Part shown: piece by piece, positions 44,338-53,893 of the stretch
Layout: every line of letters starts with the position of its first letter
Position numbering within the stretch: position 1 is the first letter of the stretch
NCBI GenBank assembly: GCA_963789885.1
Contig: CAWBNB010000064.1
Coordinates: forward strand, 310,001-374,000
Direction: 5' to 3'
DNA: 64,000 nucleotides
DNA from: DATEDA01 sp963789885
Lineage (GTDB): Bacteria > Pseudomonadota > Gammaproteobacteria > Burkholderiales > SG8-39
Notes under the pieces: generated by a model
What the model saw: the letters and a program-made list of their open reading frames with translations, nothing else
What the model was told of the DNA's origin: nothing
The model's database searches: none
Translations under genes and position numbers: made by a program

Positions 44338-45085
44338 CTATCCGGTGAACGCCCCGCCGCTCACGTGGAGCGTCTGCCCGGTGATGTAGCGCGCGCCCGG
44401 GCCGGCGAGGAAGCGCACCGCATGCGCGACTTCCTCCGGCGTGCCGCGGCGGCCGAGCACGCTCTCGCGCTTCCCGGCGTGCGCCGAGCCCGGCCCGCTC
44501 GTTGCTGCCGCGCACCGTGTCGATCAGCCCCGGCACCACGCAGTTGACGGTGACGTTGTCGGCCGCGAGATCGACGGCGAGCGCGCGCGTGAGACCGACG
44601 AGGCCGGCCTTCGCCGCGACCACGTGCGGGCGGCCCACCGCGCCGGTGTGCGCCGAGAGGCCGCCGATGTTCACGATCGCGCCGCCGCCGGCCCGCAAGC
44701 TCTTCAGGCACGCTTTCGAGCAGACGAACGCGCCGTCGAGGATCACGCCGGTGATCTCGCGCCAGCGCGCGAGGTCGATCTCGTCGAGCGACGACACGCC
44801 GCGCACCGCCGCGTTGTTGACGAGGATGTCGATGCGGCCGAGGTGCGCCTCGACCGCCTCCACCATGCGCGCCACTGCCGTCGGGTCGGTGACGTCCGCG
44901 AGAACGGCGAGGGCCTTTCCGCCGGCGGCCACGATCTCGCCGGCGACGCTGTCGATCTCGGCCTGCGAGCCACGGGCGTTGACGGCGACCGCCGCGCCGC
45001 CCTCGGCGAGCGCGAGCGCGATCGCCCTACCGATGTTGCGGCCGGCGCCGGTGACGAGCGCGACGCGGCCGGCGAGCTCCTTCAC
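44338..45085 (-). CDS. SDR family oxidoreductase (apparent +1 frameshift near the C-terminus)
   Basis: About 248 aa. The N-terminal Rossmann turn is TGAGRNIGRAIALALAEGG, with NNAAVRG and the strand IVNIGGLSA. The active-site tyrosine of YxxxK is replaced (V-V-A-A-K in RPHVVAAKAG), which occurs in one SDR subgroup. The frame breaks at 44,481-44,500; removing one base restores GKRESVLGRRGTPEEVAHAV and the normal end ITGQTLHVSGGAFTG with stop at 44338. GTG start at 45085, 4 bp after the MmgE/PrpD stop. Probably functional with an assembly error. Confidence 0.82.
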
Positions 45086-45089
45086 CGCC

Positions 45090-46461
45090 TCAGCCCCGAT
45101 AGGGCGCGAGGTCGATCGCGCCGCCGAACGCCCGCGACGCGAACGCGAGGAACTGCGCCGCGCGCTCGGCCGGCCAGCCGCCATACGCGCAGTTCAGCCG
45201 GAACTTCGATTCGAGATCGGCGCGCGACAGCGGCTCGTGCGCGCCGCCGCGCATGTGGGGCTGGCGCTCCTCGACCTCGGTACCGTTCGCGAGCCGCGCG
45301 CGCACGTGGCCGGTGAACTCGTTCGGATAGGGATTGTCCGGATCGATCACGTAGCGCACCTTGCCCGCGAGGGCGAGTAGCCGCGCGTCCCGCACCCGCT
45401 CCTCGGTGAAGGCGTCGAGACCGGCATGCCCGAGCACCAGGCCCGCGGCGATGCAGTAGGGCTGGCTGAACTTCGCAGCGTACGCATTCGCCGGGCGCTG
45501 CTTCGCGGCGAGCGGCTCCCAGAGCCGGTGCACGGTCCCCTCCGCCGCCTCGCAGACGATCTCGACGACGTCCGCGGCGGCGACGCCGCGCGCGGCAAGC
45601 CGCTTCGCGCAGTCGATGTAGGGCGCGGTCATCGTGCCGCACGCGTACTCCTTGAACGCGATCGTCTCGGTGACCCAGCGCCGGCCGAAGCCGTCGAGGA
45701 GCTTCGCCCAGTCGCCGTCCGTCGTGCGCGCGAAGCCGTAGTAGAGGCCGTGCGTGCCCTCGAACACCGTGCGCGGCCCGAGAAAGCCCGCGCGCGCCAG
45801 CTCGACCGCGCGGATGCCCGACTGCGCCGCCCAGCCCGGATGCAGACGCTTCGTCCACGCCCCCTCGGCGAGATATTCGATGATCCCGCTCGCCATCGAG
45901 CCGGCGATGCCGAGCGCGCTCACGAACGCCGCGCGCGGCGCGCGCAGCGCCGCAGCGACCGCCGCCGCCGCGGCCATCGCACCGAGCACCGCCGTGGGGT
46001 GGAAACCGGCCTTGTGGATGAGCTTCGGGGCGACGAGGCTCGCACGGCACATCACCTCGGAGCCGACTGCGATCCCGAACAGCACGTCGGGGCCGGCGAT
46101 GCGGTGCCGCTCGGCGGCGGCGAGCACCGCCGGCACGACGACCGCGCCGGCGTGCACCGGCCCGCCCTCGAACGTGTCGTCGAAGTCCTCGCCGTGCGCG
46201 GCGGTGCCGTTCACGAACGCGGCGCCCGCCGCGTCGAGCAGTGCGCGCATGACCGATGGCGGTCGAGCCGCCGTCCGCTTCCCAGGCCTCCAGCGCGGCG
46301 CGGACGTAATCGGTGCGTCGCGCGGCGACGCAGAGCCCGGCGACGTCGATGAGGAGGGACTCGCCCGCGACGCGCAGCGCCGCGGGCGGCGGCAGCGGAC
46401 GCGCCTCGTCGACCGCGGCAGCGAGGCGTTCGGCGACGGACGGCGTGGACGTGTCGCTCAC
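45090..46461 (-). CDS. MmgE/PrpD family protein (apparent +1 frameshift)
   Basis: About 457 aa, of the family containing 2-methylcitrate dehydratase, cis-aconitate decarboxylase and iminodisuccinate epimerase. The N-terminus (MSDTSTPSVAERLAAAVDEA) and the rest lie in different frames joined at about 46,240-46,246. Removing one base gives GHARALLDAAGAAFVNGTAAHGEDFDDTFEGG, the conserved MmgE/PrpD segment. Later blocks: GFHPTAVLGAMAAAAA, KRLHPGWAAQSGI and FSQPYCIAAGL. Substrate unknown; the context suggests an organic-acid pathway. Its stop is 4 bp before the SDR start. Confidence 0.83.
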
Positions 46462-46498
46462 GGGAAGGTTGCCGCAGCGCCGAGCGGCGCGTGCCGCG

Positions 46499-47281
46499 TC
46501 ACGCGGCGGCTTCTTTCTCGTCGTCCCAGGCCTTCTCCGGCAGCGGCAGGCCGGCGAGGTCGTCCATCGTGATGCGGCGATCGGGCTCGATGCCGATCTC
46601 CTCCAGAATCAGCATGAGCTGGCGCGTGTGCTGTGCCGGATGCCAGACCGTGCGCTCCAGCACCTCGTGCAGCGGGTGCTCGCCGAAATAGGTCGCCATC
46701 GTTCCGCGGCACGCGCGATCCGGGAACCCCGCCCACCACTTCTTGAAGCGCGCCAGCACGTCCATGCCGTAGCGCGCGATGTCGTCGCCGGTCCGGATCT
46801 CCGGCCCGGGCTCCTGCATGATGCGTTCGTAGGAGAGCGGGCCGGCCGGCACGACCTCGAGGAACCCCTCCGGGATCCGGAACACGTGATGCCCGAGGAT
46901 CCGGACCGGCCGGTTCCGGTTGCGGAACGGACGATCGAGCCGCTCGAGCGGGATCTGCCGGACATAGCGCGCCGCCGCGGTGAGCACCAGGTCGAGCTTC
47001 TCCACCAGCGCTTCGGGCGCGAGCCGTTCCTGCAGGCGAACATCAAGGTGAAGGAACTCGACGACGTCGGTCAGCGTCTGCGCGTACGTGAACTCGCTCC
47101 CGCGCGCGACGATCGGTACGCTGCGCGCGCCGAGGCTGCGGAGCGCTTCCATGCCGGCGGGATTGCCGTGGACGTTGATCGACTCGTAGTCGACGCCGCG
47201 GGCGGTCAGGAACTCCTTCGTCCGCAGGCAGCTGGTGCAGCCCGGTTGCCAGAACACCCGGACCCGTTCGTTGGCGAGCAT
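46499..47281 (-). CDS. Glutaredoxin-DinB fusion protein
   Basis: A 260-aa fusion. Residues 1-80 are a glutaredoxin-like domain: VRVFWQPGCTSCLRTKEFL with redox Cys15 and Cys18, then SVPIVARGSEFTYAQTLTD. From about residue 85 a DinB-like four-helix bundle follows, with histidines that could hold a metal (HHVFRIPEGFLE, WHPAQHTRQLML). DinB-fold proteins include thiol-dependent transferases, so a thiol-transfer role is plausible. It lies between the TRAP genes (stop at 47360) and MmgE/PrpD on the same strand. The fusion is seen directly; the function is inference. Confidence 0.85.
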   Translation of the reverse strand: MLANERVRVFWQPGCTSCLRTKEFLTARGVDYESINVHGNPAGMEALRSLGARSVPIVARGSEFTYAQTLTDVVEFLHLDVRLQERLAPEALVEKLDLVLTAAARYVRQIPLERLDRPFRNRNRPVRILGHHVFRIPEGFLEVVPAGPLSYERIMQEPGPEIRTGDDIARYGMDVLARFKKWWAGFPDRACRGTMATYFGEHPLHEVLERTVWHPAQHTRQLMLILEEIGIEPDRRITMDDLAGLPLPEKAWDDEKEAAA

Positions 47282-47359
47282 GGCGGTGGCCTCCTCGGCG
47301 TAGGGTAGCCGAACGACCCGGTCGCGACAACGGCGGCGCGACGGTGGGCGCGGCTCACC

Positions 47360-48644
47360 TCACTTGAACACGTTCGTGACGAGCTGGTTCGGCAGCCAGG
47401 TCGCGAGCTCCGGGAAGAACATCACCAGCACCAGCACGAGGGCGTCGGTACAGAAGAACGGGATCGAACCCTTCACGACCTCGGACACCGGAATCTTCGA
47501 AGTGCCGCTGACCGCGAACAGGTTGAGCCCGACCGGGGGCGTGACCAGGCTCATCTCGACGGTCAGCGTGAGCAGGATCCCGAGGTGGATCGGGTCGATC
47601 TTGAGGGCGTAGGCGATCGGGAACACCACCGGCACCGTCAGCAGGATCATGGCGACGCCGTCGACGAAGCAGCCGAGCAGCATCTCGACCGCGATGAACG
47701 CGACGATGAAGCCCATCGGCGTCAGTCCCCAGCTGGTCACGATCTTGGTGACGGTCTGCGGCCAGTACAGGTTCGCCGCCAGGAACTGGAACACGCCCAC
47801 GCTGCCGACCAGGAAAAGGACCACGGCGGTCAGGTTGAGCGCGCGGCAGGTGGTGGGGATCAGTTCGCGAACGAAGGTGCCGCGTCCGGTGATCAGCCCG
47901 TAGAGCGAGCGCGTAGCCGCAGGCAGCGGCCGCGGCCTCCGTCGGGGTGAACAATCCGCCGTAGAGCCCGCCGAGGATGAGCACCGGCATGCCGAACGCG
48001 GGCAGCGCGCCTTTCAGCGCGGGCCAGAGCCGGCTCCGGTCGAACTTCCCGCGCGGCAGCTTGAGGTACCACGCGAGACCGATGATCGTGATGATGTTGG
48101 CGGCCGCGAGCAGCAGGCCCGGAATGACGCCGGCGAAGAACAGGCGCACCACCGAGGTCTCGCTCACGATGCCGTAGAGAATCAGCGGGATGCTCGGCGG
48201 AATCAGGATCGCGATGCCGCCGCTCGTCGCGACGAGGCCGGCTGCCGCCCACGGCGGGTAACCGCGCTTGAGCATCTCGGGGATGGCGATGACGCTCATG
48301 GCCGCCGCCATCGCGACGCTCGAGCCCGAGATCGCCGCGAAGATCACGCAGGCGAGGACGGTCGCGATGCCGAAGCCGCCGGGCAGCCAGCCGACCAGCG
48401 CGTCGGCGAAGTTGAAGAGCTGCGCGATCAGGCCCGTGCGCTCCATCAGGTAGCCGACGTAGATGAAGAGCGGAATCGCCATCAGCGAGTAGCGGCTGAT
48501 GAAATTGAAGAACGCGCGGAAGATGACCTCGGGCTCGAGCAGCGGGTCGACCAGGATGTAGGCGGCGGCCGACGCGCTGAGCGCGATGCCGATCGGCACC
48601 GCCAGCAGGAGCAGCACGAGCACCACGATCCCGACGATGAACAT
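47360..48644 (-). CDS. dctM: TRAP transporter large permease DctM (apparent +1 frameshift)
   Basis: About 427 aa with ten or more hydrophobic segments. DctM blocks include SRYSLMAIPLFIYVGYLMERTGL, AAISGSSVAMAAAMSVIAIPEM and LIPPSIPLILYGIVSETSVVRLF in the first frame, then FVDGVAMILLTVPVVFPI and VEMSLVTPPVGLNLFAVSG in the second. The frames join at about 47,903-47,912; removing one base gives YALYGLITGRGTFV. It moves the substrate across the inner membrane using a Na+ or H+ gradient. Third gene of the TRAP operon. Confidence 0.87.
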
Positions 48645-48678
48645 CGGTCCCCTCCCCCCTTTCCGCCGGATCAGCGGC

Positions 48679-49227
48679 TCAGTGCAGCGACCCGCCGTCC
48701 CCCGGTTCTACGAGCACGGTCCGCCCGCGCAGCTTCTGGATGTCGCGGTAGATCTGGAAGAACATCGACACCGCCATGAACGCGAAGCCGACGAGCAGCA
48801 CGCACAGGAACGGCGCCATCGGGAACCCGAGGCTCTCCGTCCGGCTGCCGTACTCGAGGCTCGCGCGCACCTCCGGGATGCCCCACCACACCACCGCGAC
48901 GAGGAACAGGAAGGAGATGATCGTGGCGACGAGCTTGACGATCTCGGCCGCGCGGTGCCCGCCGGGCCCGAGCGCCTCCAGCGCTCCGAGCAGGAGCCCG
49001 ACGGTCAGGTGCGCCCCGCGACGCTGCGAGATGCCGAAGTAGAGGAAGACGCCGCTCAGGATGAAGAAGGTGACGGCGTCCTGCTGCCACTCGAAGGACA
49101 CGCCGAACGCGTAGCGGCGCACCACCTCGAGCAGCGCGAGCAGCGTGCAGCCGAGCAGCAGGAGCGCCGCGGCGCGCGCCAGGAACCGGTCCTGGAACGC
49201 GCGCCAGATCGCGTACGCCCGTTCCAC
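48679..49227 (-). CDS. dctQ: TRAP transporter small permease DctQ
   Basis: A 182-aa membrane protein with four predicted helices (LLLLGCTLLALLEVVRRYAF, AVTFFILSGVFLYFGIS, VATIISFLFLVAVVWWG, PFLCVLLVGFAFMAVSMFF). The block FEWQQDAVTFFI, followed later by RRGAHLTV, is typical of DctQ subunits. GTG start at 49227, 25 bp after the reconstructed stop of the receptor gene. Works with DctM and the receptor. Confidence 0.9.
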   Translation of the reverse strand: MERAYAIWRAFQDRFLARAAALLLLGCTLLALLEVVRRYAFGVSFEWQQDAVTFFILSGVFLYFGISQRRGAHLTVGLLLGALEALGPGGHRAAEIVKLVATIISFLFLVAVVWWGIPEVRASLEYGSRTESLGFPMAPFLCVLLVGFAFMAVSMFFQIYRDIQKLRGRTVLVEPGDGGSLH

Positions 49228-49252
49228 GCCCGCGAGCCCGCGCCGCCGCGCG

Positions 49253-50396
49253 CTACTTGATCACGATCTTCGACGCGTACTTCGAGCAGTCCACCTTCTC
49301 GACCCACGACGAGCCGGGCGGGTGCTGCTTCGAGAGCTCGCGACCTTCCTTGACGAAGAGGTCGGTCCACTGCGCTCGCCTCGGGCGGCATCTTGCTCTT
49401 CACGTACCGGGTCGACGCGTCGCCCACCGCGCTCGTCATCGCCTCGACCTCCTGCGGCGTCATCCAGTACACGCCGGGCTTCGACGGATCCTTCGTCCCG
49501 TACTTCTCGTAGGTCAGCCGGTCGACGCACCAGTTGAACTCCTTCTGCACCTGGATCGTCTCGTTGATCAGCCCCTGCAGCGCGGCCTGGGTCGCGGGCG
49601 TGAGGCGATCCCACCAGCGCCGGCTCGCGCTGATCATGTAGTAGTCGCCGGTGAACACCCCGGCGCCGCCGGTCGTGTAGAACGGCGCCTGCTCGCGCAC
49701 GCTCAGCCAGCCGCCGATGCTGGTCATCAGCCCGTCGATGACGCCCGACTCGAGCGCGGTCGGCACCTCCCCGAACGCCATCACGACCGGGTTCGCCTTC
49801 CACGCCCCGAGCGAAGCGTTCTCGACCGGGCCCATGCTGCGGACCTTCCGGCCGGCGAAGTCCTGCGGCGCGACGTAGCGCTTCTTGCCGCCGACGCCCA
49901 TGCCGAAGCTCATCTGGCCGACGCCGAACACCTTGATCGCCTGGTTCTTCGCGAGCCGCTCGACCAGCATCTGGAAGGTCTTCGTCTTCTCGATGTTGTC
50001 GACCGCGCCGACGGTCGTGAGCACGCCCGGCCCGACGACCGTCATCATCCACGGGTCGACCGGCGCGGCCTTGCCCATCTGCATCCAGGTCATCTCGAGG
50101 TTGCCCTGGCGCATCGCCTCGTAGGCCTCGGGAATCGTGTACAGCGCGCCGGCGTAGTAGAGCCGCGCCTCGCTGCCGGGGATCACCTGCGGCAGGCGAT
50201 CGCCGAAGTATTTCAGCGCCATGCCGGCCGGGTGTGGCGGCCCGGTGAAGTCGGCCGCGAAGCGCAGCACGACCTTCTGCGGCTTGTCCTGCGCGTGGGC
50301 GGGGCGATCGGTGGCGCTCCACGTGACGGCAAGCGCGGCGACGAACAGCGCGGCGGCTCGCCGCGCGCGGGGCTTCCGCATCGGACTCGGGTTCAT
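49253..50396 (-). CDS. dctP: TRAP transporter solute receptor DctP (apparent +1 frameshift near the end)
   Basis: About 380 aa with a signal peptide (RRAAALFVAALAVTWSATDRPAHAQ). DctP-family segments include RLYYAGALYTIPEAYEAMRQGNLEM, DFAGRKVRSMGPVENASLGAWKANPVVM and ALESGVIDGLMTSIGGWLS. The frame breaks at about 49,371-49,378; dropping one base gives QWTDLFVKEGRELSKQHPPG and a stop at 49253. GAGGAGG precedes the ATG. First gene of the operon dctP-dctQ-dctM; likely ligand an organic acid. Confidence 0.87.
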
Positions 50397-50619
50397 GACG
50401 CCTCCTCGGTGAAACACCCTCGCGTACTCTGGCCGCCGGTACGGCCCGGCTTGTCTTCGGCGAGTGCGGAGGACCGTATATGAGGGACCGGACGGCGTCA
50501 AGGCGGCGAGCGTCTGCACAGCGGCCGTCGACGCCGTGCCCCACCCTGCACTGCGGCATTGGGGGTTTACCCTCGGTCGCAGGCGAAGCGCGCAGCCGCC
50601 GCGGCCTTCGGACGTCGCC

Positions 50620-51603
50620 TCACGGAACCAGGATCGAGCTCCCGATGGTCCGCCGCGCCTCGAGGTCACGATGAGCGCGCGCCGCCTCGGCGAGCGGATA
50701 GCGCTGGTGCACCTCGACGCGGACGGCGCGGCTCAGGACCGCCGCAAAGAGATCGTCGGCCCGCTCCACGAGCTCGGCGCGGGTGTGCGTGTAGTCCGCC
50801 AGCCCCGTGCTGGTGACGTAGAGCGAGCCCATGCGATTCAGGCGGAAGAGATCGAACGGCGGGATCACGCCGGACGCGGTGCCGTACGAGACCACGAGCC
50901 CCCGGCGGCGCAGGCACTTGAGCGAGGTTTCGAACGTGCTCGCGCCGACGCCGTCGTAGACCACCGGCAGCCCGGCGCCGCCGGTCAGCTCGCGCACGCG
51001 CGCGACGACGTCTTCCTTCGTGTAGAGGATCGGATGCTCGCAACCGTTCCTGCGCGCGAGCTCGGCCTTCTCCTCGGTGCTGACGGTGCCGATCACCTTG
51101 ACGCCGAGGTGCCGTGCCCACTGGCACATGATCAGGCCGACCCCGCCGGCGGCGGCATGGATCAGGATCGTCTCGCCGGCCTTGATCGGATAGGCACCGC
51201 GGATCAGGTACTGCGCGGTCAGGCCCTTCAGAACGAGCGCCGCGGCGGCCTCGTCGGCGATTCCGTCGGGCAGCTTCAGGAGCCGCCAGGCCGGCATGAC
51301 AGTCGCCTGCGAATACGCCCGCGGCCGGTCGGAGGCGTACGCGACGCGGTCGCCCGGTTTCACCTCCGTCACGCCCTCGCCGACCGCCTCGACCACGCCG
51401 GCCGCCTCCATGCCGATCACGTGCGGCAGCTGCGGGAGCGCGTAGCGTCCGGTCCGGTGATGGATGTCGGTGAAGTTGAGCCCGATCGCCGTATGGCGGA
51501 CGCGCGCCTCGCCGGGCCCCGGCTCGCCGACCTCGATCGCCTCGTAACGCAGCTCCTCCGGGCCGCCCTGCTTGTGGATGCGGACGGCGTTCACGCGCGG
51601 CAT
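50620..51603 (-). CDS. Zinc-independent NADPH:quinone reductase (zeta-crystallin type)
   Basis: A 327-aa medium-chain reductase of the quinone oxidoreductase group. It has GLNFTDIHHRTGRY, GMEAAGVVEAVGEGV, the NADPH-binding HAAAGGVGLIMCQWAR and YDGVGASTFETSL, and lacks the Cys ligands of zinc alcohol dehydrogenases. Starts 18 bp after the stop of the hydroxyisobutyrate-type dehydrogenase and ends the group of genes transcribed from the LivF side. About 220 bp without a gene separate it from the TRAP operon (50397-50619). Confidence 0.92.
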   Translation of the reverse strand: MPRVNAVRIHKQGGPEELRYEAIEVGEPGPGEARVRHTAIGLNFTDIHHRTGRYALPQLPHVIGMEAAGVVEAVGEGVTEVKPGDRVAYASDRPRAYSQATVMPAWRLLKLPDGIADEAAAALVLKGLTAQYLIRGAYPIKAGETILIHAAAGGVGLIMCQWARHLGVKVIGTVSTEEKAELARRNGCEHPILYTKEDVVARVRELTGGAGLPVVYDGVGASTFETSLKCLRRRGLVVSYGTASGVIPPFDLFRLNRMGSLYVTSTGLADYTHTRAELVERADDLFAAVLSRAVRVEVHQRYPLAEAARAHRDLEARRTIGSSILVP

Positions 51604-51621
51604 TCCGGTCTCCTCGCGGAC

Positions 51622-52539
51622 CTAGGCGCCGTCGGCGCGGCCCTTGTCGCCGCCCACGGTCACGCCCGCCCAGCCCTCGATCGTCTTCATCAGGGTCGTG
51701 TAGTCGTCCTGCCCGCGCCCCTCGGTCATCGCCTGGAACCAGAGCTGCACGACGGCCGACCCCACCCACATCGGCACGCCGAGCGCGCGCGCCTCGGCGA
51801 AGCAGAGCTCGACGTCCTTGTACATGATGCCGAGCTTGCCGCCGTAGTCGAACGTCCGCGGCAGGATCGACTGCGGGAACTTGTCCGTGGTGGCGGTGTT
51901 CCGGCCGGTGCTCGCGTTCACCACGTCGATCAGCGTATGCGCGTCGACACCCGCCTTGACCGCCATCGCCGCCGCTTCCATCGCGACCGCCATCCCGGCG
52001 GCCGAGATCATGTTGTTGGCGAGCTTCGTGATCTGCGCGAGCCCCGGCTCCGCGCCGACGTAGAAGACCTTGCCGGCGATCGCCTCGAACAGCGGCCGCA
52101 CGCGGTCGAACGCCGCGCGATCGCCCGCCACCATGGTCGCCAGCTTGCCGGCGCGCGCACCGCGCGGCCCGCCGCTGACCGGGGCATCGAGCACGCTGAT
52201 CCCGCGCGCCTTCAGTCCGTTCGCGATCGCCTTCAGGGCGGCGGTGCCGATCGTCGAGGTCTCGATGTAGACGCGCAGCCCCTCGACTCCGGCAATGCCG
52301 TCGGGTCCGAGCGCGACGCTCTTCGAGATTTCGGGCGACGGCAGGCACGCGAAGACGATCTCGGCGCCGGCCGCCGCCTCGCGCGCCGAAGGCGCTGCGA
52401 TCGCGCCGCGCGCGACGAGCGGCTGCATCGCTGCAGGATTTGCGTCGAACACCGCGACCCGATGGCCGGCCGCCACGAGGCGCTCTGCCATCGGCGCACC
52501 CATCTGCCCGACCCCGATGAACCCTATCCGGCTGCTCAT
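51622..52539 (-). CDS. 3-hydroxyisobutyrate dehydrogenase-like NAD(P)-dependent oxidoreductase
   Basis: A 305-aa beta-hydroxyacid dehydrogenase. The Rossmann motif IGFIGVGQMGAPMAERL opens the protein. The substrate-binding block is DAPVSGGPRGARAGKLATMV, the catalytic Lys lies in ITKLANNMIS, and YGGKLGIMYKDVEL is the C-terminal conserved block. Substrates of the family include 3-hydroxyisobutyrate, tartronate semialdehyde and related hydroxy acids; this one cannot be decided. It follows a strong terminator, so it may have its own promoter. Confidence 0.9.
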   Translation of the reverse strand: MSSRIGFIGVGQMGAPMAERLVAAGHRVAVFDANPAAMQPLVARGAIAAPSAREAAAGAEIVFACLPSPEISKSVALGPDGIAGVEGLRVYIETSTIGTAALKAIANGLKARGISVLDAPVSGGPRGARAGKLATMVAGDRAAFDRVRPLFEAIAGKVFYVGAEPGLAQITKLANNMISAAGMAVAMEAAAMAVKAGVDAHTLIDVVNASTGRNTATTDKFPQSILPRTFDYGGKLGIMYKDVELCFAEARALGVPMWVGSAVVQLWFQAMTEGRGQDDYTTLMKTIEGWAGVTVGGDKGRADGA

Positions 52540-52565
52540 GTTCGACTCCGCTCGCCGATCCTACG

Positions 52566-52606
52566 AAAAAACCGGCCCGCATGCGCGCGTCGCGCGCATG
52601 CGGGCC
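52566..52606 (-). terminator. Strong Rho-independent terminator after the second Liv binding-protein gene
   Basis: On the minus strand a perfect 15-bp stem (arms 52592-52606 and 52574-52588, core GGCCCGCATGCGCGC) with the 3-base loop GAC is followed by two Gs and then six Ts (52571-52566). It lies 15 bp beyond the stop of the binding-protein gene and ends the transcript before the hydroxyisobutyrate-type dehydrogenase. Confidence 0.9.
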
Positions 52607-52621
52607 CCGATTCCGACGCGC

Positions 52622-53878
52622 CTAGCGCTTCGCCCAGTACGGCTTCGCGAGCGCGCGATCGACCGGCGAGACGGTGACCGGCACGCCCTTCTGCCACTGC
52701 ACGATGACGAGCGGCGCGTTCATCCGCCGGCCCTTCTCGTCGAACTGCACGCCGCCGGGAAATGCGTCGGCGGCGGGGCCGGTCGTCAGCTTCAGCTTGC
52801 GGATCTCCTCGGCCACCTTGACCTTGTCCGCCGACTTGGCGTGCTCGAGCCCCTCTTTCAGGATCCACATGTCGCCGTAGCCGGTGATGGCGTCCTGGGT
52901 GATCCACGGCTCGCCGGTGCGCTTCTTGAACATCGCGTTGATCGACTCGTGGCCCTTCATGTTCCAGTCGGCGACGACGAACATCAGGCCTTCGAGCAGC
53001 TCCGGCGGCACGTTCTTGAGCACCTCGGGCGCACCCATGTGCGCCCCGTTCGCGATCACCGGCACCACGCCCTTGCCGAGCCGGAACTCGTTCATCTTCT
53101 CCAGCCCGAGCTTGAGGTCGGAGATCGTCGTGGAGACGAAGAACAGGACGTCGGGGCGCGTCGAGCGTACCTTCTGGATGAGCGGCGTCGCATCCGACAG
53201 CGGCGGGGTGTAGGTCTCGTCCATCACGATCTTCATGCCCGCCTTCTCGAGGCCGCCTTCGCGCAGCGGCTTCAGGAAGAACACGGGCGAGGCGGTGTTG
53301 TCGCCGATGATCCCCGCCGTCGCCGGCGCCTTGCCGGTGGCGGTCTTGGCGAGCTCGACGATCGCGGGTATCGCGCTGATCGACTGCACGCTCGCGACCG
53401 GCGAGGTCTGGAAGACGTACTTGAACCCGCGGTCGGTGATGTTGTCGGCGTACGAGAGGGTGAGCCACGGGATCTGCGCGCGCTCGGTCACCTCGGTCAC
53501 CGCGAGCGTGAACGTGCTCAGCCAGGCGCCGGTGCCGCCGACGAGGTCCGGCTCCTGCGCGATTAGCCGCTGCGCCGCGTTCTTCGCCTTCTCCGCCGAG
53601 TCGCCGGCGTCGGCGACGACGAGCTTGAGCTTCGCGCCGCCGAGCGACTTGATGCCGCCCTTCTGGTTGATCTCGTCGACCGCCATCTCGGCGCCCATCT
53701 GGATGAGCTGGCCCTGCCGCGCCCACGGCCCGGAGATCGGGGCGATCAGCGCCACCTTGACCTCCTTCTGCTGCGCCCACGCTCCCGTGGCGAACGCGGC
53801 AGCCAGGGCCGCCACCGCGACTCCCGCGGCGAGTCCGGCCCGACGCCCAACGCTGGAACTCTCACTCTTCGGCCACAT
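52622..53878 (-). CDS. Periplasmic substrate-binding protein of the second Liv transporter
   Basis: A 418-aa type I periplasmic binding protein with an N-terminal signal peptide (GLAAGVAVAALAAAFATGAWAQ). The mature start VKVALIAPISGPWARQGQLIQMGAEMAVDEINQKGG matches the LivJ/urea/amide-binding group; its length is above that of LivJ itself and closer to the aromatic-acid-binding members. Ligand unknown. Start 15 bp after the livF stop; ends at a strong terminator. Confidence 0.92.
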   Translation of the reverse strand: MWPKSESSSVGRRAGLAAGVAVAALAAAFATGAWAQQKEVKVALIAPISGPWARQGQLIQMGAEMAVDEINQKGGIKSLGGAKLKLVVADAGDSAEKAKNAAQRLIAQEPDLVGGTGAWLSTFTLAVTEVTERAQIPWLTLSYADNITDRGFKYVFQTSPVASVQSISAIPAIVELAKTATGKAPATAGIIGDNTASPVFFLKPLREGGLEKAGMKIVMDETYTPPLSDATPLIQKVRSTRPDVLFFVSTTISDLKLGLEKMNEFRLGKGVVPVIANGAHMGAPEVLKNVPPELLEGLMFVVADWNMKGHESINAMFKKRTGEPWITQDAITGYGDMWILKEGLEHAKSADKVKVAEEIRKLKLTTGPAADAFPGGVQFDEKGRRMNAPLVIVQWQKGVPVTVSPVDRALAKPYWAKR

Positions 53879-53893
53879 GACTTCCTCCTTTGG

